From NCBI GenBank assembly GCA_030746295.1, contig JASLMY010000042.1, positions 1-24,603 of the forward strand: 24,603 nt of DNA, in the 5' to 3' direction. Shown here piece after piece: positions 14,862 through 21,788 of this stretch (positions are counted from its first letter, which is position 1; each line of letters starts with the position of its first letter). The translations under genes and the position numbers were made by a program. The stretch comes from Alphaproteobacteria bacterium (lineage in GTDB: Bacteria > Pseudomonadota > Alphaproteobacteria > GCA-2731375). The notes below the pieces were generated by a model. It was given only the letters and a program-made list of their open reading frames with translations. It did not search any database and had not been told where the DNA came from.

Positions 14862-15944
14862 TTAGACCTTGGGGATCACCTCGGACATCGCGAGACGCAT
14901 CGAGGCCTCGGCGGCGCCCGCGTCGATGCCGCCGACGTTGAACCAGAGCACTAGCTCGGTCAGGCCGAAGCGCTCCTTCATCTCGCGCAAGCGGTCGACG
15001 CAACGGTCCGGGTCGCCGACCACCACGGCGCCGAATTCGTGCAGCTTCTCGAAGGCCAAGAGGCCCATCTCGCGGGTCCGTTTGCCCTCGCGCATGCCGA
15101 GCTCGTAGCCGGGCACGGTTTCCGGCTGGCCCTTCAGCGCCACTTGGTGGCTCGCCACCTTGTTATAGAACCACTCGACGTGCGGCGCGTAGCGCTCGAC
15201 CGCCGCCTCCGTCGTCTCATCGACGAAGAAGGGCACCAGCATCATCCGCTCCGCCGCCTTGGGATCGCGGCCGTGCTCTTGGCAGAGCGTCTCGTAGCGC
15301 GCCAGTTGCTCCTCCAGCGCTTCCATCCAGCGCTCGCGATAGATGCGGTAGGTGAAGGGCGTGGCGAGCTGCATGTGCCAGCCCTCGGCGGCCGCGACTT
15401 CGAAGCTCTCCGGTGAAATCGCCGCCTGATAGACGGGCGGATGCGGCGCCTGCACCGGCTTCGGCAGTACCTCGGTCTCGACCGGCACACGCCAATAGCG
15501 GCCGAAATGGGTGATCTTCTCTTCGGTCCATGCCTTCAGCACCATCTCCATGCCCTCGGCGAACATGGCCCGACTCTCGGCCATGGGCAGGTCGAGGCCG
15601 GCGAACTCGTGCGGCTGATAGGCGCGGCCGACGCCGAATTTCAGGCGCCCGTGCGAGAGGACGTCGATCAGCGCGAAGTCGGAGGCGGTCCGGAGCGGGT
15701 GATTGAAGGGGATGACGACGATCGCCGTGCCGATGGCAACGCGGCTCGTCTGCCGGGCGATCGCCGCCGCCAGCACTTGTGTCGAGGTGACGGTGCCGTA
15801 GGTCGAGAACAGGTGCTCGGCGATCCAGACGCTGTCGTAGCCGAGTTCTTCCGCCAGGACGTATTGGCGCATGTCGGCATCGAATGCCGCCACCCGCTTC
15901 GACTGATCGGGAATCTGGCTCAGGCTGAAGGTGCCCCACTTCAT
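14862..15944 (-). CDS. LLM class flavin-dependent oxidoreductase (bacterial luciferase alpha-like)
   Basis: A 360-residue luciferase-like protein. Marks of the family are MKWGTFSLSQIP at the start, YDSVWIAEHLFSTYG near 34-48, IPFNHPLRTASDFALIDVLSHGRLKFGVGRAY crossing the FMN site near 77-110, and a C-terminal GDPDRCVDRL followed by NVGGI. The H-x-P-L-R stretch and GRLKFGVGRGY-like loop are typical of luciferase-alpha-type monooxygenases that need FMNH2 from a reductase. None is encoded here. It sits 99 nt downstream of the GFA-type gene and 34 nt upstream of the first LLM gene. A role in oxygenating a carbon or C-S/C-N bond is possible but unproven. Confidence 0.9.
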   Translation of the reverse strand: MKWGTFSLSQIPDQSKRVAAFDADMRQYVLAEELGYDSVWIAEHLFSTYGTVTSTQVLAAAIARQTSRVAIGTAIVVIPFNHPLRTASDFALIDVLSHGRLKFGVGRAYQPHEFAGLDLPMAESRAMFAEGMEMVLKAWTEEKITHFGRYWRVPVETEVLPKPVQAPHPPVYQAAISPESFEVAAAEGWHMQLATPFTYRIYRERWMEALEEQLARYETLCQEHGRDPKAAERMMLVPFFVDETTEAAVERYAPHVEWFYNKVASHQVALKGQPETVPGYELGMREGKRTREMGLLAFEKLHEFGAVVVGDPDRCVDRLREMKERFGLTELVLWFNVGGIDAGAAEASMRLAMSEVIPKV

Positions 15945-16043
15945 GCATCCGCTTCCCGCTGCGCCGGCCCGCCGCCGGCCCGAAACATGGTGCGTCGATC
16001 GGCACGGCCGGTCAAACGTGGGCGTGGCGACAGGGCCGAGACG

Positions 16044-16433
16044 TCAGTTCGGAAAGCTCTCGGCTCTGCCCTTCGGAAACTGCTGCTCCCATTCCTGGCC
16101 GTTGAAGGGCCGGACCGTAGTCTGGGCGATGGTGCCCGGGTCGAGGCAGCGGGCGTTGACGTTGATGCCGTCGGGGTGCGAGCGCGGCACGTAGAAGGAC
16201 TTGATGCCGCAGTGGCTGCAGAAGAGGTGACGGGCGACGCCGGTATTGAAGGTGTAGGTCGTCAGGCTGTCCTCGCCTTGAAGCAAGCGAAATCGCTCCT
16301 TCGGCACGGTCATGCCGAGATAGCCCGACTTGGCGCAGACCGAGCAGTTGCATTCCGAAAGGTTGAGCTCCGCCGGGGCCTTGACCTCGAACCGGACCCG
16401 GCCGCAATGACAGCCGCCCTTGTGCGTCACCAT
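16044..16433 (-). CDS. GFA/CENP-V family zinc protein
   Basis: A 129-residue protein of the glutathione-dependent formaldehyde-activating enzyme (GFA)/CENP-V fold. The zinc-binding cysteines are visible as GCHCGRVRFEV near 7-17, CNCSVCAKSG near 28-37 and LFCSHCGIKSF near 71-81. The original Gfa was proposed to speed S-hydroxymethylglutathione formation, but that activity is doubtful for many homologues, so the name is structural only. The first in-frame ATG upstream (16466) adds 11 residues lacking family character. ATG 16433 is preceded by GAGGGAG and begins MVTHKGGCHCG, the usual family start. It follows the aminotransferase by 60 nt. A carbon-sulphur lyase or aldehyde-handling role is possible. 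Confidence 0.88.
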   Translation of the reverse strand: MVTHKGGCHCGRVRFEVKAPAELNLSECNCSVCAKSGYLGMTVPKERFRLLQGEDSLTTYTFNTGVARHLFCSHCGIKSFYVPRSHPDGINVNARCLDPGTIAQTTVRPFNGQEWEQQFPKGRAESFPN

Positions 16434-16493
16434 TCTGCTTTCTCCCTCGCTGAAGTCGGCCAACACTATAGCAAGAGCGGATCCTCGGCCTCC

Positions 16494-17675
16494 TCAGACC
16501 AATTCTCGACAAACAGAGTCGAGGATTTCCAACATCTGGTCGACCTCTTCCCGCGGCAGGGTCAGGGCCGGCATGAAGCGCAGGCTGTCGGGGCGCGGCG
16601 CGTTCAGCAGCAAGCCGGCCGCTAATGTAGCTTCCACGATCGCCGGTCCGATCTCGCGGCCGAGGTCCAAGGCCAGCAACAGGCCCTTGCCCCGAACCTT
16701 GCCGAAGCCGTGGCGGGCGGCGAGCCCTTCCAAGCCCTGCGTCAGGTAGGCGCTTATCTCGCGCACCTGGGCGAGGAAGCCGGGCTGCATCAGCTCGGTC
16801 AGGACGGCCAGGCCTGCCGCCATCATCAGCGGGTTGCCGTTGAAGGTGCCGCCCTGGTCGCCCGGCTGGAAGCAGCAGACTTCCTCCCGGGCGAGAAGTG
16901 CCGCCAGTGGCACGCCGCCGCCCATGCCCTTGCCGAGGCTCATGATGTCGGGTCGGATGCCGGCATGCTCGAAGGCGAAAAGATGCCCCGTCCGGCCCAT
17001 GCCGGTCTGGATCTCGTCCAAGATCAGCAGGATGCCGTGCTGGTCCGTCAGCGCGCGCAGGTCCCGTAGGAAGTCGTCGCCGGCGGAAATGACCCCGGCC
17101 TCGCCCTGGATCGGCTCCAGCATCACCGCCGCCGTCCGATTGGAGATCAAGGCCTCGACCGCGGTCAGGTCGCCCAGGGGTGCCTTCGGAAAACCGGCGA
17201 CCTTGGGCTCGAAGAGGGCCTCCCATTCGGTCTTGCCCGAGGCCGACATGGTCGCGAGCGTGCGGCCGTGGAAGCCGTGCTCCATAGTGATGATCTCGTG
17301 CGCGCCGTCGCGATGGATGGCGCCCCATTTCCGCGCCAGCTTGATGGCACCCTCGTTCGCCTCGGCGCCGTTGTTGGCGAAGAAGACCCGGTCGAGGCCG
17401 CTGGCCTGGCTGAGCTCGGCGGCGAGCCGGAGCATGGGCTCGTTGAAGTAGGCCGGGCTACAGTTGATCAGCTTGCCTGCCTGCGCCGAGATGGCGCGGA
17501 CCAAGACTTCCGGGCTGTGGCCCAGGCAGTTGACGGCCCAGCCCTGCACAAAGTCGAGATAGCGCTTGCCCGCACTGTCGGTCAGCCAGGAGCCGGCGCC
17601 TTCGGTAAAGACCGTGGCCGGCCGATTGGTGATTTTCATCAATGGCTCGACGGATAGTTCGCCAAGTTTCGTCAT
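16494..17675 (-). CDS. Class III aminotransferase, acetylornithine aminotransferase-like
   Basis: A 393-residue PLP enzyme of fold type I, class III. The lysine that binds PLP is K249 in SLGKGMGGG, and D220 in [13 protein letters not shown] holds the pyridine nitrogen. [14 protein letters not shown] near 99-112 binds the phosphate. The start ([10 protein letters not shown], then [15 protein letters not shown]) closely resembles ArgD-type acetylornithine transaminases, especially the beta-proteobacterial style as I remember it. No other arginine gene is nearby, so it may instead act on another omega-amino acid or amine in this catabolic setting. It is the first gene of the leftward group 17675-12065 and has a 220-bp upstream gap, so a promoter is expected there. 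AGGAGA is about 9 nt before the ATG. Confidence 0.9.
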   Translation of the reverse strand: MTKLGELSVEPLMKITNRPATVFTEGAGSWLTDSAGKRYLDFVQGWAVNCLGHSPEVLVRAISAQAGKLINCSPAYFNEPMLRLAAELSQASGLDRVFFANNGAEANEGAIKLARKWGAIHRDGAHEIITMEHGFHGRTLATMSASGKTEWEALFEPKVAGFPKAPLGDLTAVEALISNRTAAVMLEPIQGEAGVISAGDDFLRDLRALTDQHGILLILDEIQTGMGRTGHLFAFEHAGIRPDIMSLGKGMGGGVPLAALLAREEVCCFQPGDQGGTFNGNPLMMAAGLAVLTELMQPGFLAQVREISAYLTQGLEGLAARHGFGKVRGKGLLLALDLGREIGPAIVEATLAAGLLLNAPRPDSLRFMPALTLPREEVDQMLEILDSVCRELV

Positions 17676-17696
17676 CTTCCCTGTCTCCTCTGCTGG

Positions 17697-17750
17697 CGCT
17701 GCCGAGGCCGGAGGAAGACGGAATCCCGTGCGACCGATGGCTCGGCAGCG
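17697..17750. repeat. 10-bp perfect inverted repeat upstream of the aminotransferase
   Basis: CGCTGCCGAG (17697-17706) and CTCGGCAGCG (17741-17750) are exact reverse complements separated by 34 bp. They lie 22-75 nt before the aminotransferase ATG, in its presumed promoter or leader. They could form an mRNA hairpin or serve as two regulator half-sites. Confidence 0.5.
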
Positions 17751-17791
17751 GGTCTGGTGGTTCCGTTCTTGGATAGGTAAAGGAAGCCAGT

Positions 17792-17812
17792 CGCCCCGCC
17801 CGTCAGGGGGCG
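17792..17812 (-). terminator. Possible terminator hairpin after the acyl-CoA dehydrogenase operon
   Basis: CGCCCC (17792-17797) and GGGGCG (17807-17812) can pair around a 9-nt loop. It lies about 85 nt past the stop of the leftward acyl-CoA dehydrogenase gene. No T run follows on the minus strand, so it is at best a weak or Rho-aided stop. Confidence 0.25.
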
Positions 17813-17895
17813 CGGCGTCGAAGCGTGTTCGTTTGGCTCGTCTTCACCATGGGCCGAGGAGGTAGCTGCTTAACTGCCGAAAATCAAGCGCCGAT

Positions 17896-19041
17896 TCAGG
17901 GCCAGCGCTTGGCGACCTCCTCCAGCATCACCTCGGTGGCGCCGCCGCCGATGGCGTGCAGGCGGGCGTCGCGGACCATACGCTCGATCGCGGTCTCGCG
18001 GATATAGCCCATACCGCCGTGGAACTGCTGACAGTCATACATCACTTGGTTGGTGACCTCGGCGCAGTGGGCCTTGACCATGGAGATCTCGGAAATGCAG
18101 TCCTTGCCGACGGAATCGAGCCAGGCGGCGTGGTAGAGGAGCTGTCGCGCCGCCGTTAGCTTGCAGTCGGCCATCGCCAGGCGCTGGCGGATGCCCTGCT
18201 TGTCGATCAGCGGCCCGCCGAAGGCCTTGCGGGTGCGCACGTGCTCGATGGTCATCTCTAGTGCGGTGGCGGCCTCGGAGGTGGACATGGCGCCGATCGA
18301 GAGCCGCTCGTTCTGGAAGTTCCGCATCACCGCGTAGAAGCCCTTGTTCTCCTCGCCGAGGAGGGCGTCGGCGGGCAGGCGACAGTCCTCGAAGATCAGC
18401 TCCGCCGTGTCGGAGCAGAGGTCGCCCTGCTTTTCGAGCTTGCGGCCGATCCGGAAGCCGGGCGTATCGCGCTCGACCAGGAACATGGAGATACCGCGGC
18501 TGCCCTTGGCTTGCGGATCGGTCTTGGCGGCGACGAAGTAGAGGTTGCCGTGGTAGCCGTTGGAGATGAACATCTTCGAGCCATTCAGGACCCAGCCGTC
18601 GCCGTCCGGCACCGCCCGGGTGCGAATGCCGGCGACGTCGGAGCCGGCGTCGGGCTCGGTGACGGCGATCGCGGTGATGGTCTCGCCGCTGAGGATTCCA
18701 GGCAGGTATTTGGCGATCTGCGCCTCGTTGCCGGCATAGACCAAGTGCGGCGAGGCCATGGCGGTATGCACCATGACAGTGACGCTGACGCCGCCGTAGG
18801 TCGAACGGCCGAGCTCTTCGCCGAGGATGATCATGGCGAAGATATCCATGCCGCTGCCGCCCAACTCCTCGGGAAAGCGGAGGCCGAAGAAGCCGAGCTC
18901 GCCCATCTGGCGCAGCACTTCGCGCGGCACCATGCCGGCCTCTTCCCAGGCATCGCCGTGGGGCTTGATCTCGCGCTCGACGAAGCGGCGGATCTGGTCG
19001 CGCAAGAGATTGTGTTCTTCCTTGAAATAGACGGAATCCAA
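17896..19041 (-). CDS. Acyl-CoA dehydrogenase (LCAD/IVD-like)
   Basis: A 381-residue FAD acyl-CoA dehydrogenase with normal length and domains: N-terminal helices (1-120), beta domain with AVTEPDAGSDVAG (126-138) and WVLNGSKMFISNG (150-162), then a C-terminal helical domain with VRTRKAFGGPL and QFHGGMGYIRE. The place where medium-chain enzymes carry the catalytic glutamate (YEGT) reads GGGAT. E245 in NERL matches the alternative base position of long-chain and isovaleryl-CoA dehydrogenases, so the active site looks complete. It desaturates an acyl-CoA and hands electrons to ETF. The only possible start is TTG at 19041, since an in-frame TAA lies five codons upstream. It is the last gene of the cassette. 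Confidence 0.92.
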   Translation of the reverse strand: MDSVYFKEEHNLLRDQIRRFVEREIKPHGDAWEEAGMVPREVLRQMGELGFFGLRFPEELGGSGMDIFAMIILGEELGRSTYGGVSVTVMVHTAMASPHLVYAGNEAQIAKYLPGILSGETITAIAVTEPDAGSDVAGIRTRAVPDGDGWVLNGSKMFISNGYHGNLYFVAAKTDPQAKGSRGISMFLVERDTPGFRIGRKLEKQGDLCSDTAELIFEDCRLPADALLGEENKGFYAVMRNFQNERLSIGAMSTSEAATALEMTIEHVRTRKAFGGPLIDKQGIRQRLAMADCKLTAARQLLYHAAWLDSVGKDCISEISMVKAHCAEVTNQVMYDCQQFHGGMGYIRETAIERMVRDARLHAIGGGATEVMLEEVAKRWP

Positions 19042-19048
19042 GGTTTCG

Positions 19049-19054
19049 CCTCCT
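19049..19054 (-). promoter_or_regulatory. Shine-Dalgarno deciding a TTG start
   Basis: A perfect AGGAGG lies 7 nt before the TTG at 19041 and shares its first base with the TAA stop (19054-19056) of the gene upstream. A stop in frame just upstream leaves no ATG or GTG before residue 37, so TTG is the start. Confidence 0.75.
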
Positions 19055-19425
19055 TATGCTTCGTCGTCGTCGCGGAACCAGCGCGGGTTGTCGACGCTGA
19101 GGTCGGCGTGGATGGTTTCCCGAATATGCGCCGTTAGGGCGGCATCGCGCCAGCTCATTGCGCCGCTTCTCAACTCGTCCCTGAGGCGCCGATTGAGGGT
19201 CGGGAGCGAGTCCTCGCCCGAGTCGAGCAGCGCTTGCAAGCGATTCCGCTCGGCTGCCTCGCGTGCCCCGCGGCTCTCGCTTTCGCGGCGGACCAGGTCC
19301 AGCTCGGCGGCGGCGACGCGGACACGGAATTGGGCGAAGCCTTCGCTCGCCGGCAGCACCTCCTCGCGCAAATAGCGCGCCACGCGGTCCAGGATCTCGT
19401 CCGTGGTCGGTGGATAGCTCGGCAT
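19054..19425 (-). CDS. DUF6285-like small protein (LvaB-like accessory protein)
   Basis: A 123-residue soluble protein, mostly predicted helix, beginning MPSYPPTTDEILDRVARYLR and rich in charged residues with no cysteine or membrane segment. It matches my memory of DUF6285 proteins, which sit next to APH-type kinases and acyl-CoA dehydrogenases. In Pseudomonas putida the small protein LvaB has this place and is needed for the kinase LvaA to act on 4-hydroxyvaleryl-CoA. Its ATG is 3 nt after the kinase stop and its end overlaps the ribosome site of the next gene, so the products are probably made together. A kinase partner subunit is the likely role; whether LvaB itself is a DUF6285 member should be checked. 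Confidence 0.75.
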   Translation of the reverse strand: MPSYPPTTDEILDRVARYLREEVLPASEGFAQFRVRVAAAELDLVRRESESRGAREAAERNRLQALLDSGEDSLPTLNRRLRDELRSGAMSWRDAALTAHIRETIHADLSVDNPRWFRDDDEA

Positions 19426-19428
19426 GGT

Positions 19429-20436
19429 TCAGTCCTTCCCCGTCTCCAACCAGCGCGCCAGATCGTAGAGCGGCTCGGTGACGCGCCGGCCGATGGCGCC
19501 GAATTCGAGCCCGGGCACGATGCCGCGGACGAAGAGGGCACCCTGGTAGAGGCAGACCACGGCCCATTTGACGTTGGCGAGGACCTCCCAGAAGCGGATC
19601 TCGTCGGCATCGAAGTCGCGGCCGCCGGCGGCATGGTAGGCGTCGTAGAGGACCTCGCGGTGGGCAAGCCCGGCCACCGGCAGCTCGGGATTGTTGAAAC
19701 GCCAGGAGCGGATCGTGACCCAGCCCAGGTCCTGGCCGGACTCTCCGAGGTGCACCAGCTCCCAGTCGAAGACGCCCGTCAGGCCCTCGCGGTCGACCAT
19801 GAAGTTGGCGAGCCGGTAGTCGCCGTGGGCCAGCTTGAGGGGCGAGGGTGCCGGCATATGCTCGGCGAGCCACGAGAACCAGTACTCGACGCCCGGGTGG
19901 ACGATGTCGAGGCCGTCCAGGATTTCCTTCTGATCGGCGATCATAGTAGCGGCGTCCTGGCGCCGGAGCGCGCCCAGTTCCTCGATCGGGACGGCATCCA
20001 TCTGGCCGCGAAAGTCGCCGATGGCGGCTGCTAGCTCCGTATGGTCAGGGCCGCTATCGGGGTCTTTCAGGATCTGCAGCGTGTTGGCGAGGCCGGGCAG
20101 CCGGGCCATCACGAAGCCGGGGCCGAGGCCGTCCTCCGGTGCCAGCTTGAAAAAGACCTCGGGCACCGCCAGGCCGGCTTGGTGCAAGACGCGGAGTGCG
20201 GCCACCTCGTGCTCGCGGCCGGGCGACATCAGCCGGGCCAGCTCGCCGACCTCGGGATCTATCGGCGGCGGCCGGCGCAGGATCAGGGGGCGCTGCTCGG
20301 CACCCTTGACGGCGGCGAAGGACCAGGTCTCTTGCGAGGCGCCGTAGCTCACCCTTTCCAGCTCGGCGATCCCCCAGCCGCTGCCGAAATGGCGGCGAAG
20401 CGCTGCCTCCAGCAAGCCTTCGAGGGGGTCAGCCAT
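19429..20436 (-). CDS. APH-fold kinase, ACAD10/11- and LvaA-like (hydroxyacyl-CoA kinase)
   Basis: A 335-residue aminoglycoside-phosphotransferase-fold protein. The catalytic loop is HGDYRLANF with H204, D206 and N211, followed by the metal-binding D224 in GVFDWE. The N-terminal lobe reads YGASQETW (31-38) and LILRRPP (51-57), the form seen in ACAD10/11-type kinase domains rather than antibiotic kinases. The family phosphorylates the 4-hydroxyl (or 3-hydroxyl) of hydroxyacyl-CoAs with ATP so that the dehydrogenase-like partner can eliminate phosphate. The partner gene ends only 4 nt upstream. ATG 20436 is chosen because the open frame before it overlaps the dehydrogenase gene and has no family character. 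Antibiotic resistance is unlikely. Confidence 0.9.
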   Translation of the reverse strand: MADPLEGLLEAALRRHFGSGWGIAELERVSYGASQETWSFAAVKGAEQRPLILRRPPPIDPEVGELARLMSPGREHEVAALRVLHQAGLAVPEVFFKLAPEDGLGPGFVMARLPGLANTLQILKDPDSGPDHTELAAAIGDFRGQMDAVPIEELGALRRQDAATMIADQKEILDGLDIVHPGVEYWFSWLAEHMPAPSPLKLAHGDYRLANFMVDREGLTGVFDWELVHLGESGQDLGWVTIRSWRFNNPELPVAGLAHREVLYDAYHAAGGRDFDADEIRFWEVLANVKWAVVCLYQGALFVRGIVPGLEFGAIGRRVTEPLYDLARWLETGKD

Positions 20437-20440
20437 CGCC

Positions 20441-21646
20441 TCAAGCCTGCTCGCGTATCTCCTGCTTGGCGATCGCGGCCAGATGGACCTCGTCCGGGCC
20501 GTCGCCGATCCGCAGGCAGCGCTGCCAGGCATAAGCGTGGGCGAGGAAGGTATCCTGGCTGACGCCCCGGCCGCCGTTGACCTGGATCGCCCGGTCGACG
20601 ACGCGGCAGGCCATGTTGAGCGCCGCCACCTTGATCATCGCGATTTCCTTGCGCGCCGCTTTGTTGCCGTGCTCGTCCATCTTTTGCGCTGCCTGCAGGG
20701 TCAGGAGCCGCGACTGATCGATCTCCATGCGCGACTCAGCGATGGCGCGGGCGGTCATGCCGTGCTCCCAAAGCGGCTTGCCGAAGGCGACGCGGTCGGC
20801 GGCGCGCCGGCACATCACCTCCAACGCCCGCTCGGCGGCCCCGATGGAGCGCATGCAGTGGTGAATTCGGCCCGGCCCGAGGCGCCCTTGTGCGATCTCG
20901 AAGCCGCGGCCCTCGCCGAGCAAGATGTTCTCGGCCGGGACGCGGACGTCCTCGAAGGCGACTTCGCAATGGCCGTGCGGGGCATGGTCGTAGCCGAAGA
21001 CGGAGAGGTTGCGGACCACGGTCACGCCCGGCGTCCCTCGCGGCACCAAGATCATCGACTGGCGCTGATGGCGGGCGGCGTCGGGATTCGTCAGTCCCAT
21101 CACGATCAGGATCTCGCAACGCGGATGGGCCGCGCCCGAGGTCCACCACTTGCGCCCGTTGACGACATAGTCGTCGCCGTCGCGCTCGATCCTGGCCTGG
21201 ATGTTGGTGGCGTCCGAGGAGGCGACGTCGGGCTCGGTCATGGCAAAGGCGGAGCGGATCTCGCCGGCCAGCAGTGGCTCCAGCCAGCGCTGTTTCTGCG
21301 CCTCGGTGCCGTAGCGGTGCAGCACCTCCATGTTGCCGGTGTCGGGTGCCTCGCAGTTGAAGACCTCAGGGCCGACGAAGGAGCGACCCATGACCTCGCA
21401 GATTGGGGCGTAGTCGAGGTTGCTGAGGCCGGCGCCGTAGTCGTCGTCGGGCAGGAACATGTTCCAGAGCCCTTCCGCCTTGGCCAGGCCCTTTAGCCGT
21501 TCTATCGCGGGTGAGGCCTGCCAGCGGACCTCCGGGTCCTCCTGCTCGGCCTCGACCTCGGCCTCGGCGGGATAGACGTGGCGCTCCATGAAGGCGATGA
21601 CGCCTTGGCGCAAGGTCTCGGCACGCTCCGATATTGGGAAACCCAT
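20441..21646 (-). CDS. ACAD11/LvaC-like acyl-CoA dehydrogenase family protein
   Basis: A 401-residue acyl-CoA dehydrogenase of the ACAD10/11 branch. Motifs recalled from human ACAD11 are present: [15 protein letters not shown] (135-149), [13 protein letters not shown] (254-266), [17 protein letters not shown] (333-342), GGRGVSQD (358-365) and [10 protein letters not shown] (379-388). D382 lies where many relatives have the catalytic glutamate, and the alternative base position holds R260. Such active sites act on 4-phosphoacyl-CoA rather than doing plain desaturation. Start ATG 21646 follows GGGAGGGG. The kinase gene begins 4 nt after the stop. Together with it this is a split version of the fused mammalian protein. 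Confidence 0.92.
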   Translation of the reverse strand: MGFPISERAETLRQGVIAFMERHVYPAEAEVEAEQEDPEVRWQASPAIERLKGLAKAEGLWNMFLPDDDYGAGLSNLDYAPICEVMGRSFVGPEVFNCEAPDTGNMEVLHRYGTEAQKQRWLEPLLAGEIRSAFAMTEPDVASSDATNIQARIERDGDDYVVNGRKWWTSGAAHPRCEILIVMGLTNPDAARHQRQSMILVPRGTPGVTVVRNLSVFGYDHAPHGHCEVAFEDVRVPAENILLGEGRGFEIAQGRLGPGRIHHCMRSIGAAERALEVMCRRAADRVAFGKPLWEHGMTARAIAESRMEIDQSRLLTLQAAQKMDEHGNKAARKEIAMIKVAALNMACRVVDRAIQVNGGRGVSQDTFLAHAYAWQRCLRIGDGPDEVHLAAIAKQEIREQA

Positions 21647-21740
21647 CCGCCCCTCCCTTGCATGCGGGGTCCCCCGGGGCCGGTCCGTCAAACTCGCCCA
21701 GCACCCGGCCGCCGATGCCGGCGGCGGCATTTCCAGGGGA

Positions 21741-21764
21741 CGAGACGGTTATTAGAGCGTCTCG
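21741..21764 (-). terminator. 7-bp stem hairpin between Mo hydroxylase and ACAD11-like genes
   Basis: CGAGACG (21741-21747) and CGTCTCG (21758-21764) are perfect reverse complements around a 10-nt AT-rich loop. It lies 25 nt past the Mo hydroxylase stop, inside a 142-nt gap. No T run follows, so it may be a partial terminator, an mRNA-processing or stability hairpin, or an operator. A second GC hairpin (21708-21713 with 21720-21725) follows. Confidence 0.35.
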
Positions 21765-21788
21765 CGGGCGCCCCGGCCTTGATTACGC

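Noticed and set aside
16044..16433. Dedicated formaldehyde detoxification gene linked to the alcohol dehydrogenase
   Set aside because: The two are 14 kb apart on opposite strands and GFA-fold proteins often have no formaldehyde role, so I keep only the fold assignment.
17676..17895. A small gene in the largest intergenic gap
   Set aside because: The only open frames crossing it are extensions of shadow frames, without a ribosome site or plausible protein composition.
18035..19873. A 612-codon minus-strand open frame running through the kinase, DUF6285-like and dehydrogenase genes in another frame
   Set aside because: Arginine- and proline-rich translation with no motif; it conflicts with three well-supported genes in the same direction.
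19429..20436. Aminoglycoside resistance kinase
   Set aside because: The fold is shared, but the N-lobe motifs and the tight link to an ACAD11-like gene point to acyl-CoA metabolism.
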